A stretch of DNA of 64,000 nt from Neckera pumila (taxonomy: Eukaryota > Streptophyta > Bryopsida > Hypnales > Neckeraceae): positions 12,152,001-12,216,000 of the forward strand of contig OZ018415.1 of NCBI GenBank assembly GCA_963969595.1, written 5' to 3'. Position 1 is the first letter of the stretch. Each line of letters begins with the position of its first letter. A program made the position numbers and the translations under genes. Positions 12,890 to 22,879 of the stretch are shown here, one piece after another. The notes beneath the pieces are model-generated. The model made no database searches, was not told where the DNA came from, and saw only the letters and a list, made by a program, of their open reading frames with translations.

Positions 12890-13405
12890 ACTAAGTGAAG
12901 TTGCTCCATGAAGTTGCAACAAGCTTCAAGCAATTGACTAGCGTAATTTTATTGCATTTTTTAGATTGCTCGAACTGTGCACGTCATAGTTGTCACATTA
13001 GATACACCGTCCGTCCAATCCATTCGATATGTCCACCTGTCCAAGACGTCCGATGACCCTCATTTGCCCAATGTGACTACTTTAAAATAGTTACACTATT
13101 TGTTCGGCCCGTCCAAAGTGTCCGATATGTTCGCCCGTTCGGGACGTCTAATGCTCCAAAATCGCCTAATGTGACAACAATGGTGCATGTATTGATCCAG
13201 CAAACTTGCGCAAGCTAAGATTGATTAGAAAACAAGTGTATGTAAATCCGATCCTTCATGCATTGAACATCTAATCCACTCTAGTCAGCACTTATGCCAT
13301 GAAGTTGAAATAAGCTTCAAGCGATTGGCCAGCGTAATTTTCTACATTTTTTAGATCGCTCGAACTGCACATGTGTTGATCCAGCAAACTTGCGCAAGCT
13401 AGGTC
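12890..13405 (+). repeat. Imperfect direct duplication, about 400 bp apart
   Basis: 12890-12984 plus 13183-13225 matches 13288-13405, with landmarks GAAGTTG, AAGCTTCAAGC, a GATTG-CCAGCG-like segment, GATCCAGCAAACTTGCGC. The first copy is interrupted by a 198-bp hAT-like element; the second is not. Confidence 0.75.
12985..13182. mobile_element. hAT-like MITE with 8-bp target duplication
   Basis: 198 bp with terminal inverted repeats CATAGTTGTCACATTAG and the complement of CATTGTTGTCACATTAG (16 of 17). It is flanked by GTGCACGT (12977-12984) and GTGCATGT (13183-13190), a 7-of-8 duplication. The nearby duplicated segment has the unoccupied site at about 13367-13374. An 8-bp duplication and CA-initial ends are typical of hAT elements. 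The interior is noncoding and rich in GTCC motifs. Confidence 0.85.
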
Positions 13406-13899
13406 GTGCTAAGATTGTGCTAAGAATCAATCGTGTAAACAAGCTCACAAACAAGCTCACCTTCTTGAATCAAGAATCAAAAACAGTAATCAAGAAGTAC
13501 ACACTTTTCATTGCAAATCAAATCCGTATGAACTTACCTGCTGACTATGCTCGTTTTTGCAACGTAAGCGTAGGCAACACAAATCGCAATGAATTGGCAA
13601 AGTCCTAAATAAAGTCGTACACAATCAGTGAGAACAATTTATGAACCATCTGTAAATTCAGTTTTTAAGAATGAATACACTCAACATCTTAAGAGACTTT
13701 GCATAGCAATACTTACACAATGCTTAACAAGCATTTGCAACGATTCATGGAAATGGAGCCGGATATATAGTTTCAAGGCCTTCGAAGCAAGATGTGAAGT
13801 AGTTTGTTCTTGTCATTTTATGTGAATAAGTGAATATGAAGAGAGCTATTTGATTCTTGATTACAAGTACAAGAGGTTACTTGAAAATGTTAATTTAAT
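13406..13899. other. Intergenic with short frames, nothing recognised
   Basis: Plus-strand frames at 13390-13608 (72 residues) and 13628-13825 (65 residues) match no family I know and lack clear gene context. Confidence 0.35.
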
Positions 13900-14544
13900 T
13901 TAAATTTCTTGATCTTAAGCTACATAAAAATGGATCAAATTTTATTGATTGCATTTCTTACACTATATTAAATAAATTATAAGAATTTATCTATTTTTTT
14001 TATAAATTTGGATGTAATATTCAAATTTCAATGGTATTCAAAATGATATTTTAAAAATATTATAATAATTATAAAATAAAATAAAAAATAAAAAATAATT
14101 GGGACTTTTAAATGCTATAAAAATATTTTTATTTTTATTTTCAGATATTTCAAAATTGACTTATCAAAAAATTATTGAGATAAAATTTCTAAGATAAAAT
14201 TCTTTTGCATTTTAAAAACAAAAATTAAATTGGAATCAATTATTCATTCAATAAAAACAACTAAGAAGGTCAGAAGTAGTTTTGGAGGTTTGAAAAATCA
14301 AATTAAAGGTATAAGGGTTAAGTGTACTAATCAAGCCTAGAGCTAACCTTTACAAATACCAATCCTACTTTTGGATGTAAAATGAACAAATACAATAAAA
14401 ACAATGGTAAGCGATACAAAGACAATATAAGTAATAAGATGGAATTGAGATTATTTTTGGTAACTAATGTGTCCATCTAGAATACTGTAGAAGTGGCAAC
14501 TATGTGATGAAACATTTTCAATTACATTTTATTTCTATTTCATC

Positions 14545-14850
14545 CAGGGTTGTCACCGTCACGTCACGTCTGGACGGACGTGACTCTGACGAAACGTCAG
14601 GATCCAATCCTAGCGTCTGTTTGTATCCAAAATAAATAAATAAAAAAATTATTTTTTGGACGACCTGTCCGTCCCTGTCAATAGCCGTCCCGGCTAGGTC
14701 GATGGACAGACCATCCAGGAAGAAAAAAGAATTTTTTTTTTTTTTTTTTTTGATCTCGATGCAATCCCGATGCGTCTGAACGCGTCTGGACTGTCGCTAA
14801 CGCAAATACCGACGTAAAAAGCCAACGTCACATCAGAATGGACAACCCTG
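14545..14850. mobile_element. hAT-like MITE (CAGGGTTGTC ends)
   Basis: 306 bp with 10-bp perfect inverted ends CAGGGTTGTC...GACAACCCTG. It is flanked by ATTTCATC (14537-14544) and ATTTCCTC (14851-14858), a 7-of-8 target duplication. The interior is rich in ACGTC and GTCTGGAC motifs and has a T-run. R2 copy 1 lacks it near 5640. It shares the GTTGTC end motif with the MITE at 12985-13182. Confidence 0.85.
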
Positions 14851-15133
14851 ATTTCCTCTCTTAATTGTAAAAAGGTTTGATACCATAAATATCTTTTTTT
14901 AGTATGCATTACATTGGATTTTGGATTCATCTAGGTTACATTTGCAGCTTTTTCCAATTGTAACCTTAAATATTGTATGACCAATTCATTGAATCTTCAA
15001 AACTCTGAATATACAGCCTTTTGCATTTTGATTCATGAGTATGAACCAAATTACAAAAATTTTCATCATTTATTTATAGAGAAAGAATAAAGTGATTTTG
15101 TTTCCATAAAGCCCCTCTTCAATGTTCATTGTA

Positions 15134-16061
15134 TTAACCCCTAAAGGACCAACATGTGTTTTTTGACAACATAGAAATTTTGGACAGGTATGTGTGACTA
15201 GAGATTTGCATATATTGGGCTGAAATTTTTGTAGAAGGTGGGGACGAGGAATATCTTTCATATGCACCAAATTTCATGACATTTGGAAATATGAGTCAAA
15301 AGTTATGGCTTAATATGTTACTTTTTTTTTGTAACCGGGCAGTCCGGGTAGATAAAAAAAAATCACTTTTTTCAAAAAAAAAAATTTGAAATTGGTTTAT
15401 TAGATTTATATATACGTGGAAAGCTTTGAATCATTCCATTTTTATCAATGAGTCAAACGTTACAAGGATTTTTAGTTTGCGGGCAGTTATAAATTGTCTA
15501 CTCCAAAATAAACTTTAAAGTCGTTTATTTTACTCACTTTTTTAATATTTTTCAAAGAAAAAAAAATCGTAGGATGTAGATTGTTTATTACAACATTGCA
15601 ACCATTGGGATTGGCATTTTTCAATTTCATAATTAACTTCTTAACAATTTAGTGTTTTGAACCATTCTCTACTTCTTTCTACTTACTATTTGTTTCCTAT
15701 ATGTTGTACAATTCCAAATAATCTGAAAATTTTCAAGCATGTAACCAACTTGCTCTTAAGAATTAATCCAAAGAAGTACAACCATTTTAGAATTTTTTTC
15801 ATAATAATCTAACCTTGTAAAGTGCAGCTGCCTGGTTTTTTGCAGGGACAAAAAAAGGACTTTTGCCACTTCAAACGCTAATATCTTCCAATCTACACGA
15901 TGGAAATTTCTGAAATTTTTTCCACACATCTCCAAACTAGAGTACTACAAGATCCTATGGTTACATGTGTCCAAAAATGGTATTTTTCAAAAATTTGATA
16001 CTTGTGCTAGAAGTGGCAGTTTTGGAGCATTTTTGGTGAAAATATAGTCAAGGAACTTTAG
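15134..16061 (+). mobile_element. TTAA-type non-autonomous element (E2), right tip lost
   Basis: Starts with a clean family end, TTAACCCCTAAAGGACC, at 15134 and aligns with E1 for about 930 bp. The right tip is decayed to CTTTAG without GGGG. Flanking R2 sequence resumes at about 16062. The uninterrupted site in R2 copy 1 (near 5390) reads TTGA on the matching strand. The interior has the CGGGCAG modules near 15337 and 15480. Confidence 0.75.
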
Positions 16062-16151
16062 ATATCAGATATATCAGATATATTGATCACAAAAATAAGT
16101 CAATGGTCTATGTTCATCAAAAATTTTTTGGCAGTTTGGCATAGTTTGCAT

Positions 16152-16948
16152 CAGCCTTTTTTTTTGGCACTGTGGGACCAGATTGCACCATTTCAAAATA
16201 AATGTCTAGGCGTTTCAACCATACACTATGTGTTTTGGCTCGGCTCTGCCTCAACGGTTCCATGACATTTGAATCATCTGGTCCCTATTGAGAGGATCGT
16301 CACTTTGGCTAATCTGGAGCGCTTGGAACTAGAAGGTATTTTCTCACACATTGTGGCCGCGTAGTCTCTTGCAACAAGCGCTCTAGGATTCGCTTCTTGA
16401 TTTGAGCAGAGCGGCATTACTTAAGGCTCAAATAACTGCTAGGCTCCAACCTCACCTTGCGGCCTCTGCGTGGCTCAAATTTGATAACATTTGGCTTCGC
16501 TCCAAATTATTAGCGTTGAGGGAAGGTGGCATTATAAAGTGGCAAAGGTGTGGCCCTCCTGTTTGTAGTTTTACCTAGGGTTCTTTGATTTCTTTGTTTT
16601 CTTTGGTCCTTTTTGCTCATATTCTCTTCTTTGTCCAGCCTCACAGCTTGGCTATTTTGTAATGTGGTTTTGCTTAATGTAGTGGATTCTTCCCATTTGT
16701 TCAAAAATAAATAAATAAATAAATGTATACTTTTTGCCAAATAAAAGTAATCTTTTTTTACTAGAAAATTTCAATTTCTATTAAAAATGTGGATGAAGTC
16801 GCCAAACTTGGATGAAAAAATGCATTAACAAGATAGAAAAGTCTTTTTTTTGTTCCAAAAAATGGATGAATGTAGAAATACAATGCCTCACCAAATTTTA
16901 AGTGATTGCCATGTTGACTCTTTTTCAAAAAATAAAAAAAGAGGGCTG
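16152..16948. mobile_element. hAT-like element with perfect 8-bp duplication and coding-like cargo
   Basis: 797 bp bounded by CAGCC...GGCTG ends next to T/A runs. Both sides carry an identical GTTTGCAT duplication (16144-16151 and 16949-16956). R2 copy 1 holds a single copy of this site at 5317-5324. Inside, about 16270-16575 reads as decayed plus-strand coding sequence. It includes a frame with ASAWLKFDNIWLRSKLLALR followed by an EGGIIKW segment, and upstream segments in other frames with stops. The source protein is not recognised. A (TAAA)n-like run follows near 16707. Confidence 0.75.
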
Positions 16949-17765
16949 GTTTGCATAATGCAGTACATGACATGAGCTATCTAGCCAAAATGTATCTAGA
17001 GCAAAGGAGAATCGTTCAATGAGATGCTTTTCAAAGTCCTTGTCATTCCATATTTTATGCGTGGGCAGAATGTATAATTGAGGATCTTATCCAGAATCAA
17101 GAAATTGCATACTTTAAAAGGTTATTATTGTACATAATTCTCCTAAGCTTTGAGCCGACCTGTAGGAAAAGGCACCTCTCAAATGTTAGAAGCTACGTAA
17201 TACAAATATACAATCTCATTTTAAAACTTTGATAATAGTAAAAAATTGGTTATTTGTAAGAAAGTGTATTGAATATAGGTGTGTTGATATTAAATGATTT
17301 TGACCCATTCCTTCATATTCATAAATATTGTGCCTGTTAAGATCTCGCTAGGTTTTTTTTACTAGCAGTATGGATGTAGTGACATGCTAAAGCCTTCTAT
17401 TTTTGAATTTTTTACATATTGTGAGGGCTTAATTTTCTAAAGTGTATGTATTGTCATAGAAAAAGTTATAACCACACTTGCCTTAAAATAAAATACTTCA
17501 AAATTACTTAAACTAATTATTAGGTCTCAAATAATAGGGCATATTAGAATATTAGCTAACAATAGGGGTCCGATAATTCAACTACATAAAAGAATAATAC
17601 CCTGTGAAGTTTATAAGATGATGTCTCTTTGGAGCTGGTAAAAGTCATTTGGAAGACTTCCTATAGTAACTAATTACCGTTCTTTTAATAAGATTCCTTT
17701 GAAAATACATTGTATACAAAAAGGGGTCAATTGCATACTTAAAACTTTGTTGATTCTTGTGTGTG

Positions 17766-17966
17766 ACATTAGAGAAAATTTCAGGCCTTTGGAGGGTTGC
17801 TCCATAGCCCTCCGAGGTCCCTTGAAATTTACTTTTTTTTGGCTCAAAAATTTGTTTTTCCCCAAGTTCCGCCTAGCTGAAACTACAGAGGCAGTGGCGC
17901 CTAAACCGAAAGTTACGAGTAAATACATATATATATATATACTTTTAATCTTAAAAATTTTATTAA

Positions 17967-17997
<31 letters not shown>

Positions 17998-18112
17998 CGC
18001 AAAAACTGACTGCTTCGACGAGCAGTCAGCTGGAGTGATAGACCAAGCTTTTTAATAGCTCGGTTTGTCACTCCAAAGCAGCCTTTTGGAGGGCTGACAT
18101 TTTTTCTAATGT
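17766..18112. mobile_element. MITE with ACATTAG/CTAATGT ends
   Basis: 347 bp. The left end, ACATTAGAGAAAATTTCAG, pairs with the right end near 18086-18112, whose complement reads ACATTAGAAAAAATGTCAG. Inner complementary segments (a GGAGGG block on each side) extend the stem imperfectly. The CATTAG termini resemble the family at 28397, 35456 and 45779. A 118-residue frame here is a composition artefact with a long lysine/asparagine run. Confidence 0.65.
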
Positions 18113-18492
18113 GTTGAAAATGTGAGGTCATATTGTATTCTAGTCAAAGCTCATCTCTATGTTATGAAAAAAATTAATAAGTGATTTTAGCACAAAAATC
18201 AAAAAGTCTCAAAAACACAATATGTATGTACTTTTTTCACTACTTTGATCAATGGCAAAGTATTTAGATTTTATATGGCAATTGCATTTTAAAAAAAAAT
18301 AGAAAATATACAAAACCTCTAAGTATGGATTGTTGAAAGTGAAAAAATTCTCATTCCCGTATGACATTTTCATAGAGTACATGCATTTCAATGTGTACAC
18401 ATAAGGATATTCATAGCAAGATAGATTTAAGTCACCTCTTTTAGGGATTCAGATGAGCATACAACTCAATTCATGCATTGGCTAAGGAGCTA

Positions 18493-19431
18493 TTAACTCC
18501 TAAATGTTTTTGACTATGTTTTCATCCAAACTGCTCCAAAACTACCATTTCTAATACAAGTACCAAATTTTAGAAAAAAAATGTTTTTGAACTTATGTAA
18601 CCGTAGGATCTTGTAGTACACTAGTTTAAAAAGATGTGGAAAAAATTTCAAAATTTCCCACCATGTGGATTGCAAGACAATAGCATTTGAATTGACAAAA
18701 ATCCTTTTTTTGTCAATGCAAAAATCCGGGCAGCTGCCTTCACAAGGCCACATTTGCATGAAAAAATCGTCCAAAATGGTGGTTACTCTTTAAATTAATT
18801 CTTCAAGTCAAGTTGTCTACATGCTTGAAATTTTCAGGTCATTTGGAATTGTACAACATATAGGAAAAAAATAACTTGTAGGAAGAGGTAGAGAATGACT
18901 CAAAATACTAAATTGTCAAGAATTTAATAATGGAATTGAAAAATTCCATTTGCAATGCTTGAAATGTTGTAATAAACAATCTACATCCAAGGATTTTTGT
19001 TTTTTTCCAAAATACTGAAAATTGAATTAGATAAAGGACTCCAAAGTTTATTTTAGAGTAGAGATTCCATAACTACCCTTAAACTAAAACTCCTCATAAT
19101 TTTTGACCTGTTGATCCAAATGGAATGATTCAAAGCTTTCCAAGTATATATAAATCTATAAAATCAATTTCAAATTTTTATTTTTCAAAAAAGTGTTTTT
19201 TAAAGAATTTTTTTGAGCTGCCCGGATTGCTTGCCAAACGCGTAAAATTACATATCATGCGATAACTTTTTACCCATGTAGTCAAAAGTTATGAAAATTG
19301 TTGGGCCTTGAAGCTACTCTTTGGGCGCATCTTGTGTGACAGCTTTAAAGGGAAAAAAAATTCCATTTGTAGTGAGCTGCCCAAAATTGCTATTTTGCTA
19401 AAAAAATGGTGTTTGGTCCTTTAGGGGTTAA
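18493..19431 (-). mobile_element. TTAA-type non-autonomous element (E3) with empty-site proof
   Basis: 939 bp between TTAA at 18493-18496 and TTAA at 19428-19431. Ends are TTAACTCCTAAATG and GGTCCTTTAGGGGTTAA. It lies inside R1 copy 3. Removing it with one TTAA restores a sequence matching R1 copy 2 at 2229-2232, where a single TTAA remains. The interior is an inverted version of E1/E2, with CTGCCCGG motifs complementary to their CGGGCAG modules. No transposase frame is present. Confidence 0.85.
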
Positions 19432-20390
19432 ATGAGCTGCTAGTTACGGAATAGTTGCGTGGTCCGATTTAGAAAGGAATCAATAGCTTCTTGAGGTGAC
19501 TGTTATTGGTCATTCCTAACTTGTAGGCTTTGTATTTGGACACTTTGGTAGGATGTGAAGAACCGACAACTTTTCTCTATCCAAAAGATTCGTTGACCAT
19601 GACTTTGGAGATTCAAACTTCTTGGACTCCCCAAATACAAAAGCTATTCCGTCTCAAATTTGGACTCCTCACATCATAGCAATAAGAATGTGTAGATAAA
19701 TTAGTTGGATGTTTTTCTTAAAACTTTTTGAGTGCTTATTTGGATTTTTGATAGGCTTTTTTGTGAGTTTGTATTTCAATTTGGTAATTTTGAGTGTTAT
19801 TTTACCAAGTTGCAATGCAATTATGAAGCTGATTTTGAAGATGTCAAGTCCAATTTGGGTGGTTTTCCTTTGCGGTTAGTATTTCTAGTTGGGCAGTTTG
19901 TCAACTACCATTCTAGTCCCTATTAGATCCTTCTTTCCAAATTCATTTTCACCCACTTGGAGAGAGAGAGAACCAGTGCGAGTCCCGGCCAGTTTGAGCC
20001 GTGTTATATTTTCATTTTGTTGTATATGTATCCAAGGTTGGACAAGTGTGTGTTAGTTTTGGTGTGATGATATGTGAATGTGAGAGGTGGAAGTTATAAG
20101 TTGGTGAAAACAATATGAGTGTTATGTAGTGGAAGTTGGAGTGATGCATGTTAATGGAGAGATAAAAAAACATGAGATTAAATTGAAGATTGTTTGATGG
20201 AATGCATTAGAAGTCTAAATATCAAGTGAATGTGGAGCTAGTTGAGAGTAAGCTTCTATCAAATTGGAGAATCTAAGAAGATGTTTAATGGTGATTTATT
20301 CATCAATTTGGTTAATATAGTATGGCTTTGAGCCAAATTGAGTGGTGTGTATGTGTACGTGTTCTTGGTGAGCTGTGATAAATGAATGTG

Positions 20391-21336
20391 TTAACCCCTA
20401 AAAGCCCGTTGTCCCTTCGGAGGACAAATGCGTTTTCGGGTAGGTACCTATGGGCAAAAAATTTCTCCTGATTTTTTGAAACTTTTTTGGAGGTAGAAAA
20501 GCTTATTAGCTCTGTGGGAATATAATGTTTTTCACAATTGATGCCTAGGATCAAAAGTTATGACCAAATAAGCTCAAAAAAGGGGACGAGGGACAGTACG
20601 GGCAGCAAAAAAAATTTGCACTATTTTTTTTTTTTTTTTTTTCTTAGTATTTTTTTTCTCACAGATTATATTTTTGTTTATCTGGAAAGCTTTGATTCAT
20701 TTCATTTGGATTTGTTATGAGAAAGTTATGGACATTATTGTTTTTTGGGCAGTTAGAGCATCTTTTTGAAAAAATAACTTGTAGGATACATTTCTGAATG
20801 CAATTTTTAAAATTTTTAAAATTTTTTTTGGCATGGTTTAATTCACTTGCTAGAACAATCTCACCATTGGTACTAGTGCATTTTAATTCCATCTAAAATA
20901 TATTAATATTTTAGATTTTCCTTCTATCTTGTACCTACTTCTACTTAATAATTTTTTTAATAATGAAAATTAATTTTTTTTGAATTCTATTTTTGGTAGA
21001 TTGTCAATTCAATTTTCCACTACGCGTTTAAAGCTCAAAATTCTATAGTGCAAAAGTTTAGGTTAAAAGTGTTCAAAGTCAAAAAATCTAGTCCCACAAT
21101 GTGCTGAAAACGTGGCTGAAAATCTTGTTTTTTTTACTTTGAACATAGATATCTCGCAATAGGTGCGGTCAAAAATTCTGAAATTTTTTCCACACATTCT
21201 TATACTAGTTAGGTGCAAGACACTATGTTTAGATGTGCAAAAAAAACATTTTTAATTTTTTTTCACTCTTTGCTAAAAAAATGGCAGTTTTGGGTGGTTT
21301 TTGGTAGAAAAAAGGCCTCGGGCCTTTAGGGGTTAG
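20391..21336 (+). mobile_element. TTAA-type non-autonomous element (E4), palindrome subfamily
   Basis: 946 bp. The left end is TTAACCCCTAAAAGCCCG and the right end is GGCCTTTAGGGGTTAG, with one target copy mutated to TTAG. A palindrome, TTGTCCCTTCGGAGGACAA, lies at 20409-20427, about 18 bp inside the left end. The interior contains two GAAAGTTATG/CAAAAGTTATG modules followed by a GGGCAG motif. It aligns with E5 and, inverted, with E6. There is no transposase frame. Confidence 0.8.
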
Positions 21337-22150
21337 TTTAAAATTTGGGTTGAAAATTGAGAATTGTGTATAAATTTGGTGTGGAATGTTGTTGTACTTT
21401 GAGTGATTGCTAACTTTTTCAAATTGGGTGTCATTGTCTTCTATTTTCGGATTGTATTACCTATTTTAGAAATAAGTCCTATTAGCATTGATTTCCTACT
21501 TGATTGCCTCCTTTGGAATGAATTTATTATACTAATAGGATAATTTCCAAATTGGTCACTATCCTTCTTCAACAGAACAAGACTAGATATGGAATCATAC
21601 TAGTTACATGCTTTGTTCTGCACTTGCCATTTTCTATTGTCGAGCCCATATCCCGTATCTGCATTGTAGATGCTCTATATAGAGGTGGCAATAATATTCA
21701 TTTGGTGTCATAAAGTTGAATGTTTTTATATTTATAATTTATTTCAATGTTTAATTTTTGAGTGAAACTTTAGTTGCAATTTTTATAGAGATACCAATGT
21801 CCAAAGCTACCATATTCACAAAATTGTAGAATGTTGGTAAAAAAACCATACTTCATATACATGTAAAACATTGTAGTGTTTTACATTTGGCACTTTGTTT
21901 CACTAAAGGACCAACCAACCATCCTATTCACAAATGGTTTGAATACTTTGTAAATTCCTTAGTGATTCAAAAATTCAAAAATTCAAAAATCCATTTCAAT
22001 AATCTTGAAATGGCATTCTTAAAAATTGTGTATTGAAAATCTACTAAACAAAACTCAAGACATTCATTTTTTGAAATGATGAGTCTCATTATCACATCTT
22101 GCAAAAGAAAAAAACCTCCTATAATACCATGCTACAATACCAAGGCTTGA

Positions 22151-22879
22151 TGCTAATGGATGGTCCAATTAGATACCAAGCCAATATCCATATGGGGCGT
22201 TTATCTTGTAGCTTGATGCTTTTTCCAAGTGCTACTTCTTGAGTACATCATGTCTCATTTTCGTTGGGCACCACAACTTTCAAGCACTTTTGAACCATTG
22301 AGAGATAGACAACAAGAAAACATCAAGAAAGAGAAAAATCATCTCACACATTAAATTCGTAAAGGAAAAATAAACCGCGGAAGAAGAATTAAAGGGCATA
22401 AAATAACTGCCAACATGCAGATTTTGAGTAGTTGGCAAATGATGCACCCCAAGTAGGATTGGAAAGGGAACAAGGAGCACTGGCCCCGAGACCAACCCAC
22501 GGGCTGTGCTTTTGGTGACGGGAGGATGAATGAAACAAGGATGCATGAGCACGGGAGGACGGATGAGACCGAATTCATTCATCCGGACCCAATCTGGATG
22601 AATGAAGCTGAGTGAATTTCATCCATCCACCGGAACACAGGAAACGAACGCCCCCCGTGGCCGGCCCCCTCTCCCCGCTGGAAGCTTGCTACTCATCTCT
22701 CCAGCCAGCGTCGTCTGTCGGGCGTCGTCGCGGTTGTGCGAGTCAGTTTATTGAGGCCTCCATAGCTCAGAACCTCCAGTCCGCGCCTGCAACAATCGAG
22801 CTTTCTCGGTTCTCCCTCCTTTCTTTTGCGAAGTGGGTCAGTACGTAAAGGGGTGTCCGGTTCTCCCTCTTTTGGCAGA
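22151..22879 (+). promoter_or_regulatory. Upstream region / 5' leader of WRC gene
   Basis: Base composition rises sharply toward GC from about 22440. A hairpin with 11-bp arms, TTCATTCATCC (22574-22584) and GGATGAATGAA (22596-22606), lies in the presumed promoter or leader. No TATA box was identified with confidence. The frames of 75-112 residues here are on other frames and look spurious. Confidence 0.4.

Larger units (their letters stand above)
13900..17560 (-). repeat. Dispersed repeat R2, copy 2 (inverted, with insertions)
   Basis: Reverse-complement match to about 4640-5940, interrupted by three elements: a hAT-like MITE (14545-14850), TTAA element E2 (15134-16061) and a larger hAT-like element (16152-16948). 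With these removed, the flanks join in the order seen in copy 1. Confidence 0.75.
18130..22150 (-). repeat. Dispersed repeat R1, copy 3 (inverted, with insertions)
   Basis: Reverse-complement match to 1-1000. It is split by E3 (18493-19431) and by a block at about 19730-21580 that the other copies lack and that itself contains E4 (20391-21336). Landmarks 19437-19700 and 21590-22150 correspond to about 830-600 and 560-50 of copy 1. 18200-18490 corresponds to about 980-840. Confidence 0.7.

Noticed and set aside
17699..18055. 118-residue plus-strand frame
   Set aside because: Lies within a MITE and includes a low-complexity lysine/asparagine run from an AAAAAT repeat.
15134..19431. One large composite element bounded by E2 and E3 ends
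   Set aside because: E2 lies in repeat R2 and E3 in repeat R1, each with its own matching empty site, so they are independent insertions.
1..22150. LTR retrotransposon with R1 copies as terminal repeats
   Set aside because: No TG...CA ends, primer-binding site, polypurine tract or gag/pol frames were seen between the copies.
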